Source: Heliorestis convoluta
GTDB lineage: Bacteria > Bacillota > Desulfitobacteriia > Heliobacteriales > Heliobacteriaceae
Length of the DNA stretch: 64,000 bases
Direction of reading: 5' to 3'
NCBI RefSeq assembly: GCF_009649955.1
Contig: NZ_CP045875.1
Location: 1,159,501 to 1,223,500, forward strand
Each line of letters begins with the position of its first letter. Within the stretch, counting starts at the first letter, position 1. Below the pieces are notes generated by a model, which did no database searches, was not told where the DNA came from, and saw only the letters and a list, made by a program, of their open reading frames with translations. Shown piece after piece: positions 37,001 to 45,817 of the stretch. The translations under genes were made by a program, and so were the position numbers.

Positions 37001-37685
37001 TCAAGATAGAATCGAGCTTTTCAACCAGCAGCTTTACGAGGCCGTGAATGAAGAACTCAATAAAGAGGGACAAGACTCTCGAAAAGTAGATGAACTAACA
37101 GAGGAACTCGTAAAGCTACATAATGAGCTAAAGAGCTATTCAGAGCGAAAACGGCAAGCACAACAATACAAGCAAGAGCTCAATTGGCTTTGGAAACAGC
37201 TACGAAAGATAGACGACAAAGCCATTGAAAGCCTCGATGTACTTCGGAAAGACCGAGAAGTTCCTTTTCGCAAGGACATCTTCACCAGGATTGTGGAGAG
37301 TGGAAAAATCTTCAGCGATGGCAAGATTATCTATAAGCTCAAGCTGGGTCTTGAGTGGTCGATTGATTTTAAGAATGAAGATTTCAAGAAACTCATCTCA
37401 AAGCAAAAAGCAGCCGAGCGCAGGGCGAAGAAAGAAGCCTTTTTAGAAGGGCCAGAAGTTAAAGCACTTTTAGAGTTTTGCCAAGAGCCAAAGCCTTTTT
37501 CAGAGCTCTTTAAGTTTATGAATAGGATGCTACCTATATCAGAAGCTCATTTTAGAGTAACGGTGTTGAACGTGCTCTTAGAGCAAGGCAGGGTGAAGAG
37601 GAAGTTCCCGGAAAAGCGTAGCCGCAGGATGATGATTTATTATTCTGTAGAAGGGGTTGGGGATGAGGGAAGGGTTAATTTTTAG
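34050..37685 (+). CDS. Fused double large serine recombinase (module 1)
   Basis: Starting at TTG 34050 (AAAGGAG upstream), this 1,211-residue protein carries two complete recombinase units. Unit one: catalytic domain with Ser41 (VAAYCRVSSKDE), recombinase domain, zinc ribbon (CGHCGYRL to CDPSDSGVCHF), coiled coil. A polar linker (about 530-580) leads to unit two with Ser596 (AAYCRVSTDQLDQ), recombinase domain, zinc ribbon (CGDCGSLIGHRR) and coiled coil. A C-terminal winged-helix-like domain (FRVTVLNVLLEQGRVKRKF, about 1170-1205) follows. Usual members are 450-550 residues with one unit. Both active sites look intact. A nearly identical copy lies at 53032. Confidence 0.93.
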   Translation: MDQNEKRMWIQTLWEPIHEIKQSALESERQGIKVAAYCRVSSKDESITSLKNQIDHYTLFIKNKANWKFVGIYFDAGASAANYKNRRGFQRLLRHCEEGKIDFILTKNVSRFSRNTEELLRIVKELKERNIGIFFERENIDTSIEYNKFLLSTYSALAQKEIESMSELTRWGFEKQFMKGKPKYSRMLGYDVVKSNEESHLQINEKEAEAVRSIFNMFIKGLSLSEIARQLIQEGVKTSADKDLWRGSTVKNILTNVTYTGNKLTRVRTKDIFTNKTSRGARDQILIENCHRPIISPEVFDLAQKRLEEIKPKEIAAKPKKKKALSGRMKCGHCGYRLSNYPTRGVNYWKCDPSDSGVCHFKSLKEEALRKMMLKAMEEKYDFQQPGLLQRLGKELERVNQDDHFEFLRLKYITEIELAKQEQILLDHHQDIDQMEQAYFAFEEKAAKLEDDRKYRNVTIEWLQKTSSVDEWLEKVTIEHLRSWIIEMTIYSTDDYRVYWIDDQQTMIGDCTLYGKAELRPKLVKEQEKMISKESITLPKEAPVDMDTNREVIKIEPSQSALTKQAIQSAKNVELMNPFQALGKPRLRTAAYCRVSTDQLDQKTSLKTQVAYYTYLILKDPTYEFTGIFADEGISGKSLKNRTELLKLLEECKAGNIDLILTKSISRFSRNTLDCLEMVRMLRSLQQPVYVYFEKENIHTKDATSEMMISIFGSIAQEESIGLGESIAWGKRKYAARGIVKTGTVCYGYKFDKNKRWVIDEEEAKIVRRIFQDTLAGKSYNQIVKELTEEGIKSPKGKAKWYTSRIKAILENEAYRGNYVYQRTFTADSIEAKIVPNNGEYPQYFIEDHHEAIVSSSDWEKVQSILEERSAKFKNRNRKKYPKENLKNPAFVNAFTCGDCGSLIGHRRYVEKTYEMHGWVCNLADKLYVANRCKSGRFQQKLIELNFMKTLLSIKRDKAFKKAMDELIKKTDLNQEELRLEEALQDRIELFNQQLYEAVNEELNKEGQDSRKVDELTEELVKLHNELKSYSERKRQAQQYKQELNWLWKQLRKIDDKAIESLDVLRKDREVPFRKDIFTRIVESGKIFSDGKIIYKLKLGLEWSIDFKNEDFKKLISKQKAAERRAKKEAFLEGPEVKALLEFCQEPKPFSELFKFMNRMLPISEAHFRVTVLNVLLEQGRVKRKFPEKRSRRMMIYYSVEGVGDEGRVNF

Positions 37686-37774
37686 CACGAGAACTCCCTC
37701 AGATTTCCCTTGATATAAGTCTGCTCTAGAGCAATACTCTTACTACCAAAATGAATGGATTGGGGAGGGGGAAA

Positions 37775-37858
37775 ATGGTGATGGCCAGCAAGAAGGAAAG
37801 GAAACAATTGACACCAAGCCTCTCTCTCAAATCTGTTCAGAGCCCTGTGCCGATGTAA
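37775..37858 (+). CDS. 27-residue basic leader peptide (copy 1)
   Basis: ATG 37775 follows GGGGAGGGGG directly and encodes MVMASKKERKQLTPSL plus a short tail ending SPVPM. The stop codon lies in the loop of the following terminator. Copies at 46340 and 56757 keep the MxMAxxKERKQLxPSL pattern despite base changes. The start region can pair with ATTTCCC about 70 bases upstream. In the second copy both arms have changed together (TTTCTC and GAGAA), which supports the pairing. Translation-sensing attenuation is inferred. Confidence 0.5.
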   Translation: MVMASKKERKQLTPSLSLKSVQSPVPM

Positions 37859-37880
37859 AGTCAGCACAGGGTTTTTCTTT
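37843..37880 (+). terminator. Terminator overlapping leader peptide stop (copy 1)
   Basis: CCCTGTGC pairs with GCACAGGG and TTTTTCTTTT follows. The peptide stop TAA is in the loop, 50 bases before the 94-residue protein gene. Confidence 0.85.
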
Positions 37881-37908
37881 TCATTTAAATAGGATGGGAG
37901 TGTTTCAG

Positions 37909-38190
37909 ATGAGTACTGTAAGAGTGAAAACATTCATCGATGTGATCGAATTGGCCCCACTTAAAAGCGGCCAGGGCGTAACTGATCACATTGTAGCAAG
38001 CATGGGGGCATACCGAGAGGAACTGCGCACTTTAAAAGAAGAGGCGAGAACAGCTTTTCAGCTTCGGCAAATACCGGGACTTGAAGTTAAGGAGAACATG
38101 GTTTTGGTCTGCGACACCGGCAGATACAAGATCACCAGGGTGAAAAGAAAGGATGATATGTACTTAGAGGCCTTGGTTGAAAGGGATTGA
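37909..38190 (+). CDS. Unknown small protein of the recombinase array (copy 1)
   Basis: The 93-residue protein starts at ATG 37909 after GGGAGTGTTTC. It opens MSTVRVKTFIDVIELAPLKS and ends in a compact beta-like part (ENMVLVCDTGRYKITRVKRK). Paralogues at 46464 and 56892 each follow the same leader peptide and terminator. I do not recognise the family. Its constant place after a recombinase module suggests an accessory role such as directionality or regulation, which is inference only. Confidence 0.75.
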   Translation: MSTVRVKTFIDVIELAPLKSGQGVTDHIVASMGAYREELRTLKEEARTAFQLRQIPGLEVKENMVLVCDTGRYKITRVKRKDDMYLEALVERD

Positions 38191-38320
38191 GTACTTGGTT
38201 CTTTTGGCTACTATTCGTTCCGTTACTTCTACCGAACAATCTCGAGGAAATGATTTGAAAAATTTTGCAAATGATTATAAGGGCCGTACAATGGGGATTC
38301 AGGAATTGATCAGAAACGCC

Positions 38321-38358
38321 ACAAGCCGCCACCCTGTTTTGGGATGACGGCTTGTTTA
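38321..38358. terminator. Bidirectional terminator
   Basis: ACAAGCCG pairs with CGGCTTGT with an inner CCC/GGG pairing; it lies between convergent genes (small protein on plus, VapC-like on minus). Confidence 0.6.
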
Positions 38359-38375
38359 TGCGAAAGTAACTTTAG

Positions 38376-38828
38376 CTACGGTTCCTGGTACGGGACGCTT
38401 ATTTTGAGATCCGGATGTTCTACGTAATGGTAGTCATCGGGATTCCGTGTAAGCAAAGGAAGCTTATAATGGATAGCTGTTGCAGCAATATAACAATCCT
38501 CGATATGATGCTCCCGATATTCATAAGATTGTCGGGATAGCATTCCTGCTACTTGAGCGACATCGGCTGTTGTTGAGAGAATACCAACAAATCGTGGAAG
38601 CTTATCGATTATCCTGGCTTCTTCTTCTATGGATAAATGGGGGTATTGAAGTAGTTCCTTCAATGTGTGGCATGAAGTAAAAAGAGGCTGGTCATCTAAA
38701 ATGAGAGATTCAATCAGCTCTTTAGCAGACTCCTGACAAAAACGTTGTTTTTCGTTTTTTGGGCGGGACCTACGAAAGTGCCGAATCCAATCAATTAAAA
38801 TGTTTGTATCTAAAAGATAGCCGTTCAT
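38376..38828 (-). CDS. vapC: VapC-like PIN-domain toxin
   Basis: The 150-residue protein starts MNGYLLDTNILIDWI, the standard PIN N-terminus with the first catalytic Asp, and has further acidic residues in ISVPY-preceding segments (HIEDCYIAATAIHYKLPLLT, with the later Asp in TRNPDDYHYV). PIN toxins cut tRNA or other RNA. It lies 3 bases after a small basic partner gene. This is cargo between recombinase modules 1 and 2 and may stabilise the array. Confidence 0.88.
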   Translation of the reverse strand: MNGYLLDTNILIDWIRHFRRSRPKNEKQRFCQESAKELIESLILDDQPLFTSCHTLKELLQYPHLSIEEEARIIDKLPRFVGILSTTADVAQVAGMLSRQSYEYREHHIEDCYIAATAIHYKLPLLTRNPDDYHYVEHPDLKISVPYQEP

Positions 38829-38831
38829 GAG

Positions 38832-39029
38832 TTATCTGCTTTCATCTTTGTCAAAGAAAGAGGTGTCTTTGTCGCCCCACATACCAAGCAAACTGTAGGC
38901 AGCTCGTAAGCGGCGCTGAATTCTTCTCTCCTTTGGGTCTTTAGTTAAAGCTTCACGAAACTGTTTCCCACGCAGAGACTTTTTGCGGATTATGTTTCTG
39001 TTTTTGGTCTCTCTGATGACAGTTTTCAT
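38832..39029 (-). CDS. Antitoxin-like partner of the PIN protein
   Basis: The 65-residue, strongly basic protein starts at ATG 39029 behind AAGGAGG and directly precedes the VapC-like gene. Its sequence (KSLRGKQFREALTKDPKERR) is helical. It has no clear AbrB or RHH pattern, so the antitoxin role rests on size and gene order. A minus-strand promoter candidate lies near 39464, with a terminator-like hairpin between. Confidence 0.65.
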   Translation of the reverse strand: MKTVIRETKNRNIIRKKSLRGKQFREALTKDPKERRIQRRLRAAYSLLGMWGDKDTSFFDKDESR

Positions 39030-39240
39030 TTCTCTTTCTCCTCCTTTTCTTTCAACCCCTCAAAAATCGCATTCCAAGGTAGCACGCAGTTTGAAACCTT
39101 CTTAACTTAAATTATACGTTACAGAGAGTAGCAACGCAATTCAAGGATAAAAAACAAGAAAAAACACTTGGTCACAAGTCAGACTACCGAAGCGAACCGG
39201 GGACCTGGGCCTCCATGGGTACCACCCTGCATTGGTGAAA

Positions 39241-39464
39241 TAAAAATTAAAAGAGGACTAGACGCATCTAGTCCCCTTAAGTGCAAGCCGAAGCTTACAC
39301 CGCAATTCATATATTACACCCCAGTACTGCATGTAGAGACAGTAAGTTTCCCTTGGTTTAAGACCATTTGAACTCGACCACTTATTAGCCGCATGTCGAG
39401 TAGCGACAAGTATTTGATTCATATCTTCTGACTAGACCTTATAGCAACTCTGGGGAAATGTCAA
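39241..39464 (-). ncRNA. Candidate minus-strand small RNA (copy A)
   Basis: On the minus strand, TTGACA (39464-39459) and TAAGGT (39441-39436, 17 bp spacer; TATAAG overlaps it) form a promoter. A hairpin CTCGAC/GTCGAG follows, and a perfect stem GGACTAGA/TCTAGTCC (39274-39255) with a T-rich tail would end the transcript after about 180 bases. The promoter and first hairpin are conserved at 57322-57427. It may also act as a leader of the toxin pair. Confidence 0.4.
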
Positions 39465-39472
39465 GGCTAGAT

Positions 39473-39577
39473 TTATTTTGAAATCACCAGATAAACGAAG
39501 AATACGATCATCGCCCATAAAGGCACGCTGATTAGCGTACCAACAATCAAGCCTTTGAAAAAGTTGAAGCCTTCCAA
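39473..39577 (-). CDS. 34-residue single-helix membrane peptide (copy A)
   Basis: TTG 39577 lies about 8 bases after GAGGGGG on the minus strand and encodes MEGFNFFKGLIVGTLISVPL followed by a hydrophobic stretch (WAMIVFFVYLV) and SK. It is a one-helix membrane peptide like type I toxins and holin-like toxins in size, but without a family match I can name. Homologues at 48342 and 57436 keep EG(F/L)(N/K)FFKGL(I/L)VGT and a TTG start. Confidence 0.6.
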   Translation of the reverse strand: MEGFNFFKGLIVGTLISVPLWAMIVFFVYLVISK

Positions 39578-39698
39578 TTCAATATCCCCCTCTATGCTCT
39601 TACGTTTAGTTTGGCAAAAAACATGCTTTCCTAAACCAAACAAAGAGAGGGGTTGGTATGGTGAGGTGAAAAAACCAAATCGTTGTTCCTCTAACGAA

Positions 39699-39859
39699 GC
39701 TCATCACCTTAACCGGTGGTGGGCTTTTTTTGATCTATAAAGCATACTCATGCAAAACCATATTCCGGGCAAAAAAGGGTCAGAGCATCACTATATCTAG
39801 TGACCCGGAATTTAGCCTGATACTAGATATAGTTATTTTATCCTTGGATCATCAAGGGG
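39699..39859 (+). other. Boundary element RBE-A
   Basis: A non-coding element of 161 bp. It opens with a terminator (GCTCATCACC/GGTGGTGGGC, T7; 39699-39731), has GATCTATAAAGCATACTC, then a small hairpin CACTA/TAGTG, ACTAGATATAGT (also a perfect 12 bp complement of ACTATATCTAGT upstream), and ends CCTTGGATCATCAAGGGG. The next base begins a recombinase sequence cut at the codon equivalent to residue 120 of recombinase 2. Three relatives end at equivalent points at 48690, 52068 and 59164. Confidence 0.7.
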
Positions 39860-41194
39860 TGCCTCAAATTCATAAGAGAGCTTAAGGCGTTGGGGATAGG
39901 CATTTACTTCGAAAAAGAGAACATCGACACCTTAGACACAAAAAGCGAACTGTTCCTTACCATCCTCTCCTCCATGGCACAGGAAGAGTCCAGAAGCATA
40001 AGTCTCAACACAAAATGGTCGATCATGAAGAGATTCCAACGAGGCAACGCCCATATCCCAACAACCTACTTTCTAGGCTACGACACTGATGAAAATGGCA
40101 ACCTTGTCATCAACGAAGAAGAAGCGGCCGTCATCCGAAGAATCTACTCCGAATGCCTCGCTGGAAAAGGAGCAGCCTTGATCGCCAAAGGCTTAATGAA
40201 AGACGGTATTTTAACAGCCAGAGGCAATAAAAAATGGACACCCGATGCGGTCTATAAGATCTTGACGAATGAAAAATTTACAGGCTCGGCCTTAACTAAC
40301 AAAACAATAACCATTGATTACTTATCCCACAAACGAATCCGGAATGATGGCAGAGAACAACAATATTTCATTAAAGAGCATCACCCCGCCATCATTTCAG
40401 AAGAAGATTGGAATGCCGTCCAGCAAGAGCTAAAACGAAGAAACGACATGCTCAGAAACCCCGATGGAAAATACGCACAAAACTATTCCAACAGATCATG
40501 CTTTTCCAACATACTCTACTGCGCCGAGTGCGGCCACCCCATCGTGCGAAGGCGAATGAGCTCACAGAAAAATGGAGAGAAGTACCTTTTCACCGCCTGG
40601 CACTGCCGAACGAAAACGCACCCCCAAAAATACAAAGAGGACTGCAAAGCAAGGTACGTCTGGGAATCTGCTCTGGAAAGTGAGTTCATGACTTTGCTAA
40701 GAGACTTAAAAGCAGGAAAGGCTGAATTGCTCCAAGATGCTCAGCAAGTCATTGATGAACACGACCTCAGCCCAACAGAAAAAGAGCGCCAATTAAATCT
40801 TGCAACACAGATTAAGCAAATCAATGAGCAGATACAAAAGCTCACAGAACAAAGCAACTCTTCTCTTGCCAACATTTATGAAGCTTCAATCAACCACTTA
40901 TACTACGAGCAAGAGCTACTACAAGCCGAGTACGATGAACTCGATGAGAGGCGACAAACAAGCAAAGATATGGAGCGTCACTTGGAAACATTACTTTCCT
41001 ATTTAGACAGCCTCGATGAACGAGAAAGCTTTGATGAACAAGAAAGCTTAGAACAAGAACAAGAAGAACCGGCCTTCCAAGAAGAAATCTTCCGACAGGT
41101 CGTGCAAAAAGGCATCATTAACAAAGACCTGAAAGTGACCCTAGAATTCAAATGTGGCATTACCCGAAGCTTTATAGCTAACCGGAAAAAATAA
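39860..41194 (+). pseudogene. 5'-truncated serine recombinase 2-like gene (module 2)
   Basis: The frame begins directly after RBE-A with CLKFIRELKALGIGIYFEKE and continues intact through recombinase domain, zinc ribbon (CAECGHPIVRRR) and coiled coil to 41194. The first ~119 residues, including the nucleophilic Ser, are missing, so it cannot cut DNA. TTG 39890 could start a 434-residue remnant. The absence of further damage suggests either recent loss or retained DNA-binding function. Its stop precedes another RBS-hiding inverted repeat. Confidence 0.85.
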
Positions 41195-41197
41195 AAT

Positions 41198-41311
41198 AAA
41201 GAACCCCCTTGAACTTCTAGCAAGATTGAGTGATAGATAACGTACCTCCCCAGTACCAACAGGTGAGGGAAGAACGCCAAACTTGATTAGAAGAGGAGGG
41301 GGTTTTTCTTT
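41198..41311 (+). promoter_or_regulatory. RBS-hiding inverted repeat before module 2 fused recombinase
   Basis: AAAGAACCCCCT (41198-41209) pairs with AGGGGGTTTTTCTTT (41297-41311), extended by CTTCTA/TAGAAG and CAAG/CTTG, burying GAGGAGGGGG and TTG 41310. The loop holds GAGTGATAGATA (41228) and an ACCT/AGGT hairpin. The sequence is unrelated to the 33941 stem but the architecture is the same. Confidence 0.65.
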
Positions 41312-44300
41312 GTCCGAGGACATTCTAAAAAACCATGAGTGGAAGGAAGTTCTCTGGAAACCCTTAGCCCAGGAAAAAGCAAGCCTACTAGGATCAGAGC
41401 AAAAGATCATCCGAGTTGCCGCTTACGCCAGAACGAGCAAAAAAATCAGCGTGCAATTGCAGTCCTTAGAAATTCAAATTGACTACTTCACAAGGTTTGT
41501 TCAAAAGAAGCCACAGTTTAAGCTCGTTTCAATTTATTACGATGAAGGTGTTTCTGGCACCAAAATGGACAACCGCTTAGGCCTGACCCGCTTGTTGCGC
41601 CATTGTCGAGAAGGAAAAATTGATTACATTGTCACCAAAAGCATATCCAGATTTTCACGGAACGTAAAAGAGCTTATGGAAGTGGTGAAAGAATTACAAA
41701 AGCTCAATGTGGGTTTGTATTTCCAAAAAGAAAACCTCGACACTTCAAAAGAGTACAACGAATTTTTACTGGCCACCTATGCGGCCCTTGCTCAAAACGA
41801 AGTAGAAACCTTAGGCCAAAACGTCAGCTGGGGCTATGAGCAAAGAACCTTACGAGGCGTGCCTAAGTTTGAGCGGATTCTCGGGTACCATGTTTTCCAC
41901 TATCAAAAAAAGCCCCACATCACCGTTGACGAAGAAGAAGCAAAGTACGTTAAAAAAGTCTATCAATTATATCTAGAAGGAAAAAACTACAATGAAATCG
42001 CCCAATATTTGATGTTGCAAAAAGTGATCAGCTCAAGAGGAAGCGCTGTTTGGGACGGAACAACGGTCAAAAAAAATTCTAACCAATGTGACCTATACGG
42101 GAAATCGACTTGCCACATTTAAGTCCAATGATCTTCTAACCAAAGGCAAAGCAACAGAGAGACAGAGCTATTACATTGAGAACAACCATCAAGCCATTAT
42201 TGACCGGTCCACCTTTGAAGAAGTGCAAAAGCGTATCCAAGCGACAGAGTACAAAAAGAATATGAAAAAAGCAGAGTTTCGCTCCTTATCCAGTCGCATC
42301 CTCTGCGGGCTATGCGGATGTAATTATCAGTTCTTAAGGGACTATGCCACCCCTTGTTGGCGCTGTAGAAAAAGTAAATATGGCATGGAAATATGCTCTT
42401 CTTACAGGCTCTATGAATCAGAATTGCTTGAGCTGATGAAAGAAGCCTTTAAGAAGCGCTTTGATAACCAGTCATTGAAGGATATCTTCTACCCAATGAA
42501 ACGACATCATGAACAAGATCAGTACGAACAGCGCCGATTGCTCTACTTCAGCCGGCTCCGATTGATCAGAGAGATGGAAAAAAAGGCGCTAGAAAGTGAA
42601 TTGCCTGTAATCCAGGACAAAAAGAAAGAGCTAGAAGAGGAGCTTTTTACTTTTGAAAGGCACCTCAAAAAGATAGAAAAGGACAGGTCTTATCGGGAAG
42701 AATCCATCGCTTGGATGAAAAGCATTTCTTCTCTCGATGACTTTTTTGAAGAAGCTACCATCGATCGCTTACGAGCATGGATCGTTAGCATGACGATTTA
42801 TTCAAAAGATTTGTTTCTCGTTCAATGGTATGACCAGCAAGAAACACAGGTAGGAGAAGGCGATACACCTGAACCGCCTAAGACCTGGAGGAATCTAAAC
42901 CACACTAATGAGCAACGAAAGAAGGAGGAAGGTGTGATAGTCCAGGGGAAAGAGGTTAGCCAGAATGAAGTGTTAGCCCAGAGCGAAGCACTTGTGCAGG
43001 GTGTTTTGATTGACCAGGGCGATGGGCGTATTCAGAGTGATGTGATACCCAAAGATGATACACTCATCCAAGGCGATACTTTTAGCCAGAGCGATGCACC
43101 TGTGCAGGATAATGTGATTGTCAAAGATGATGAGCTCACCCAGAGTAATGTGATAGCCCCAGATGATGCATTCATCCAGAGTGATGTAATAACCCAAGGT
43201 GATACTCTTGCTCAGAATAATACTTCTATCCATGACAATGCACCTGCTCCAACCCATAGAGCAAAGATTAGCACACCAGCAAAGGGTTATCTAACGCGCC
43301 AAATAAAAAAAGAAAACATCATCAAAGTGGAGCAGGCTGTTCAAAGAAAGCAGCTAGAAAAGCCAAAACTAAGAACGGCCAGCTACTGCAGGGTATCAAC
43401 GGAAAAAGACCCCCAGCAGATCAGTCTAGAATCGCAAGTTGCCTACTACACTTATCTGATCTTGAAAAACCCTGATATGATCTTTGCCGGGATCTTTGCC
43501 GACAAAGGGCTGTCGGGAACACAAACCAAAAACAGAACAGAGTTTAATCGGCTTATGCAAAAATGCAAAGAAGGAAAAGTCGATCTCATACTGACCAAAT
43601 CCATATCAAGGTTTTCTAGAAATACGGTCGACGCCCTTTCTTGGGTAAGAATGCTAAAGTCACTGGATCCACCCGTACATATCCACTTTGAGCGAGAGAA
43701 CATCAACACAGCCGATGAAGACAGTGAATTGATGCTAACAATTCTAACCAGTATGGCCCAAGAAGAAGCGATCAGCTTAGGAATCAGTAGCCAGTGGGCA
43801 AAACAAAAGTTAGCCGAACAAGGCATTATCAATGTGGGCCGAGCCCCTTATGGATACGACCTTGATGAAGAGAAAAACTGGGTCATCAACCCTGAACAAG
43901 CAGCCGTGGTTAGAAGAATCTTTCAATCTTACTTAAGCGGCAAGGGCACCAGAACAATTGCCCGAGAATTAAGCGAAGAGAAGATCGAATCAGCCAGCGG
44001 AAATAACTACTGGCATCAAAATGCTGTCCATCGGATCTTACAGTCCATCATCTACAGAGGCTGTTACTTATACCAAAAGACCTACTCACAAGATGCAATT
44101 ACACAAAAAAGATTGGTTAACAAAGGGGAGCTTCCCCAGTATTACATCGAGGACCATCATCCAGCCATTATCACACCGGAGGTTTGGGACGCCGTTCAAG
44201 AACTGAGAGAATCCAAAAAAATAAATATAAAGATCATGCCAGAAGAAAGAAGGGAGCCACAAAACTTTCATAAAATATTTAGGTGCGGTCAATGCGGAGG

Positions 44301-44976
44301 AATCCTGAGCCATCATTTGCGGTACAACTACCAAGATCCGAAGAAAGGTGCAAAGCACTACTGGAGATGCATTGTCAGTAGAGGGAAAAACTACTCTGCC
44401 AAGTGCAATGCTCAGAGCTTTCGGCAAGAGTATCTAGTGCATAACTTTATGACCGCATTGCTGGAGATGAAATCAAATGAACGATTTCAGATAGAGGCAG
44501 AAGCTGTAGCAACCAAGACAGACTTAACAAGTGAAGAACTTGCTGAAGTGAAAGCAATAGAAGCAAAGATGGAGCAACTCAACCAAGAACTTTATGAAGC
44601 CGTAGACGAGGAGTTAAACAAAGCAGGCCAAGACACCAAAAAGGTCGAAGCGTTAACAGACCAGATCGTAAAATGCAAAGAGCAGCTAGATGAGTATGAA
44701 GAGCGAAAAGAAAAGGCTGAAAAGTATCGAGATGAACTAAAGTGGCTCATGAAAGAATTAGAAGGCTTGGAGGAGTTTGATCCGCTCAAGCACCGGGTAG
44801 CCTTTCGAGCAGATATCTTCGAGCGCCTTGTAGAAAGTGGAGTCGTTCATCCCGACGGCAGGATTGTCTATACACTAAGCACAGGAGTTGAGTGGGAGTG
44901 CTATCTTGAAGAGAAGCGATCCTATAAGTTGAAGGTGAAACAGCAGAGGATGGAAAGGGTTCTTAAGAAAAAGTGA
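41310..44976 (+). pseudogene. Fused double serine recombinase with frameshift in an A8 tract (module 2)
   Basis: TTG 41310 opens a fused recombinase (first Ser43 in VAAYARTSKK). At about 42069-42076 a run of eight A replaces the seven needed for codons AAA AAA ATT, and the frame is lost after 251 residues. The rest (TYTGNRLATFKS onward) is intact from 42088 to 44976 with the second unit (CRVSTEKDPQQ), zinc ribbon and coiled coil. Without the extra base the product would be 1,221 residues. Slippage on A8 could restore some full-length protein. The two units are joined by an 18-copy hexapeptide linker. Confidence 0.85.
42931..43254 (+). repeat. 18 degenerate hexapeptide (18 bp) repeats in recombinase linker
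   Basis: The 324 bp encode exactly 18 six-residue units such as GVIVQG, DTLIQG, DTFSQS, DAFIQS and DVITQG. Position 5 is Gln in 13 of 18 and position 1 is mostly Asp or Asn. They join the two recombinase units; the linkers of the other two fused proteins lack them. Confidence 0.8.
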
Positions 44977-44988
44977 ATCAATAGAGAA

Positions 44989-45041
44989 AGCCCACTAAGT
45001 TAGCTGTGTAGGATTTAGATAGCTACTTGGTGGGCTTTTTA
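44989..45041 (+). terminator. Array-type terminator (module 2)
   Basis: AGCCCAC pairs with GTGGGCT around an inner TTAGCT/AGCTA hairpin, followed by TTTTT. Related long hairpins sit at 48246, 50424 and 60479. Confidence 0.8.
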
Positions 45042-45156
45042 TTTCGTTATTATCGAGTTGTTGGAGAATCTCGGAACCTTGATAGTAGAGTGCTTTTGCG
45101 TGACATAAACAAGACTGAGTTAAAGCTCTTGTAAAAAAAATGTTTACCTTTCTTTT

Positions 45157-45181
45157 GTCTTAATTCCGTCATAATTAAGAC
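45157..45181. promoter_or_regulatory. 9 bp palindromic operator candidate
   Basis: GTCTTAATT, seven bases, AATTAAGAC is a perfect inverted repeat 52 bases before the next gene; AAGACTGA(G/A)TTAA also occurs twice nearby. Likely a repressor site of the following two-gene unit. Confidence 0.6.
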
Positions 45182-45232
45182 TGAATTAACGTAGAATAAA
45201 AGTAACTTAAAGGGAAGGGAGGATAGCATTAT

Positions 45233-45778
45233 ATGAATGTGTACGAATCACGGGCTGTACTTCGTTATCCAGTAGAAAAAGCCGATATTCGTAAAGACGA
45301 AAAGACTTTGCATGAAGCCGCGAAACACTTTAATGAAAAAGCGGTAAATCGCAAAATTATGGCCATATCGGCAATTTGTGAGACACAAATTGATTTTCTT
45401 ATTGCTTTTTATGGTGATAAGAACAAGAGTCCTACGGGCTATGATCTTGTAGAATTTACCAAGTTCTTGCAAGCGGGAGGCTTTTCCAAGTTTTCAAGAC
45501 ACGACGGCAAACTTTTTGCTATTCTACCGAATCTGACCAGAAAAGCCACACTCCAGGAATTGAAAGAAGCATTGAAAAAGAACAATGACCCTATTGCAGA
45601 AAGCCTTTACCACGATGGTTATGAAGAAGCTATCACAATCCAAGACAAATCGGCAGTTACAGATGCGACGATACTTGCTACTGTTCAATTTCTATTAGCT
45701 GCTTCCTTATACGATCCTCGCAAAGAAGAAGATGCTCAACAAATTCGCGAAATAGCCAAAAAGTGGATCATGGGTTAA
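45233..45778 (+). CDS. Unknown protein, first gene of a two-gene cargo unit
   Basis: The 181-residue protein starts at ATG 45233 after AAGGGAGG. It begins MNVYESRAVLRYPVEKADIR and is mostly helical and charged, with no signal peptide or membrane helix. I do not recognise the family. It is followed 39 bases later by a 107-residue protein, and a palindromic operator lies upstream, so the pair resembles an autoregulated stability or defence unit. That reading is inference. Confidence 0.7.
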   Translation: MNVYESRAVLRYPVEKADIRKDEKTLHEAAKHFNEKAVNRKIMAISAICETQIDFLIAFYGDKNKSPTGYDLVEFTKFLQAGGFSKFSRHDGKLFAILPNLTRKATLQELKEALKKNNDPIAESLYHDGYEEAITIQDKSAVTDATILATVQFLLAASLYDPRKEEDAQQIREIAKKWIMG

Positions 45779-45817
45779 GAGATTGGTGAGAAATGATTAA
45801 CTGAGGGAGTGATTTAT

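Larger units (their letters stand above)
1..37685. mobile_element. HK97-type siphoprophage with multi-recombinase integration module
   Basis: The genes run in the order of a temperate siphophage: divergent repressor, replication, HNH and terminase, portal, protease, capsid, connectors, tail, holin and amidase, followed on the same strand by three serine recombinase genes. The left end lies outside the window, because the repressor gene is cut at position 1. I place the right end provisionally at the stop codon of the fused recombinase (37685), because a conserved block starting just there recurs elsewhere without the recombinase. Whether the recombinases belong to the phage or to a neighbouring element is inferred from strand and adjacency only. 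Confidence 0.7.

Noticed and set aside
39371-39480. Group I intron or IStron core, suggested by GACTAGA and AGATATAGT words near RBE-A
   Set aside because: The words are not in the order and pairing needed for the P3-P7 core, they are not kept in RBE-B and RBE-C, and no 5' exon lies upstream.
42973-43257. 94-residue minus-strand open frame with regular Ile/Thr/His repeats
   Set aside because: It is the mirror of the 18 bp repeats in the recombinase linker and has no start signals.
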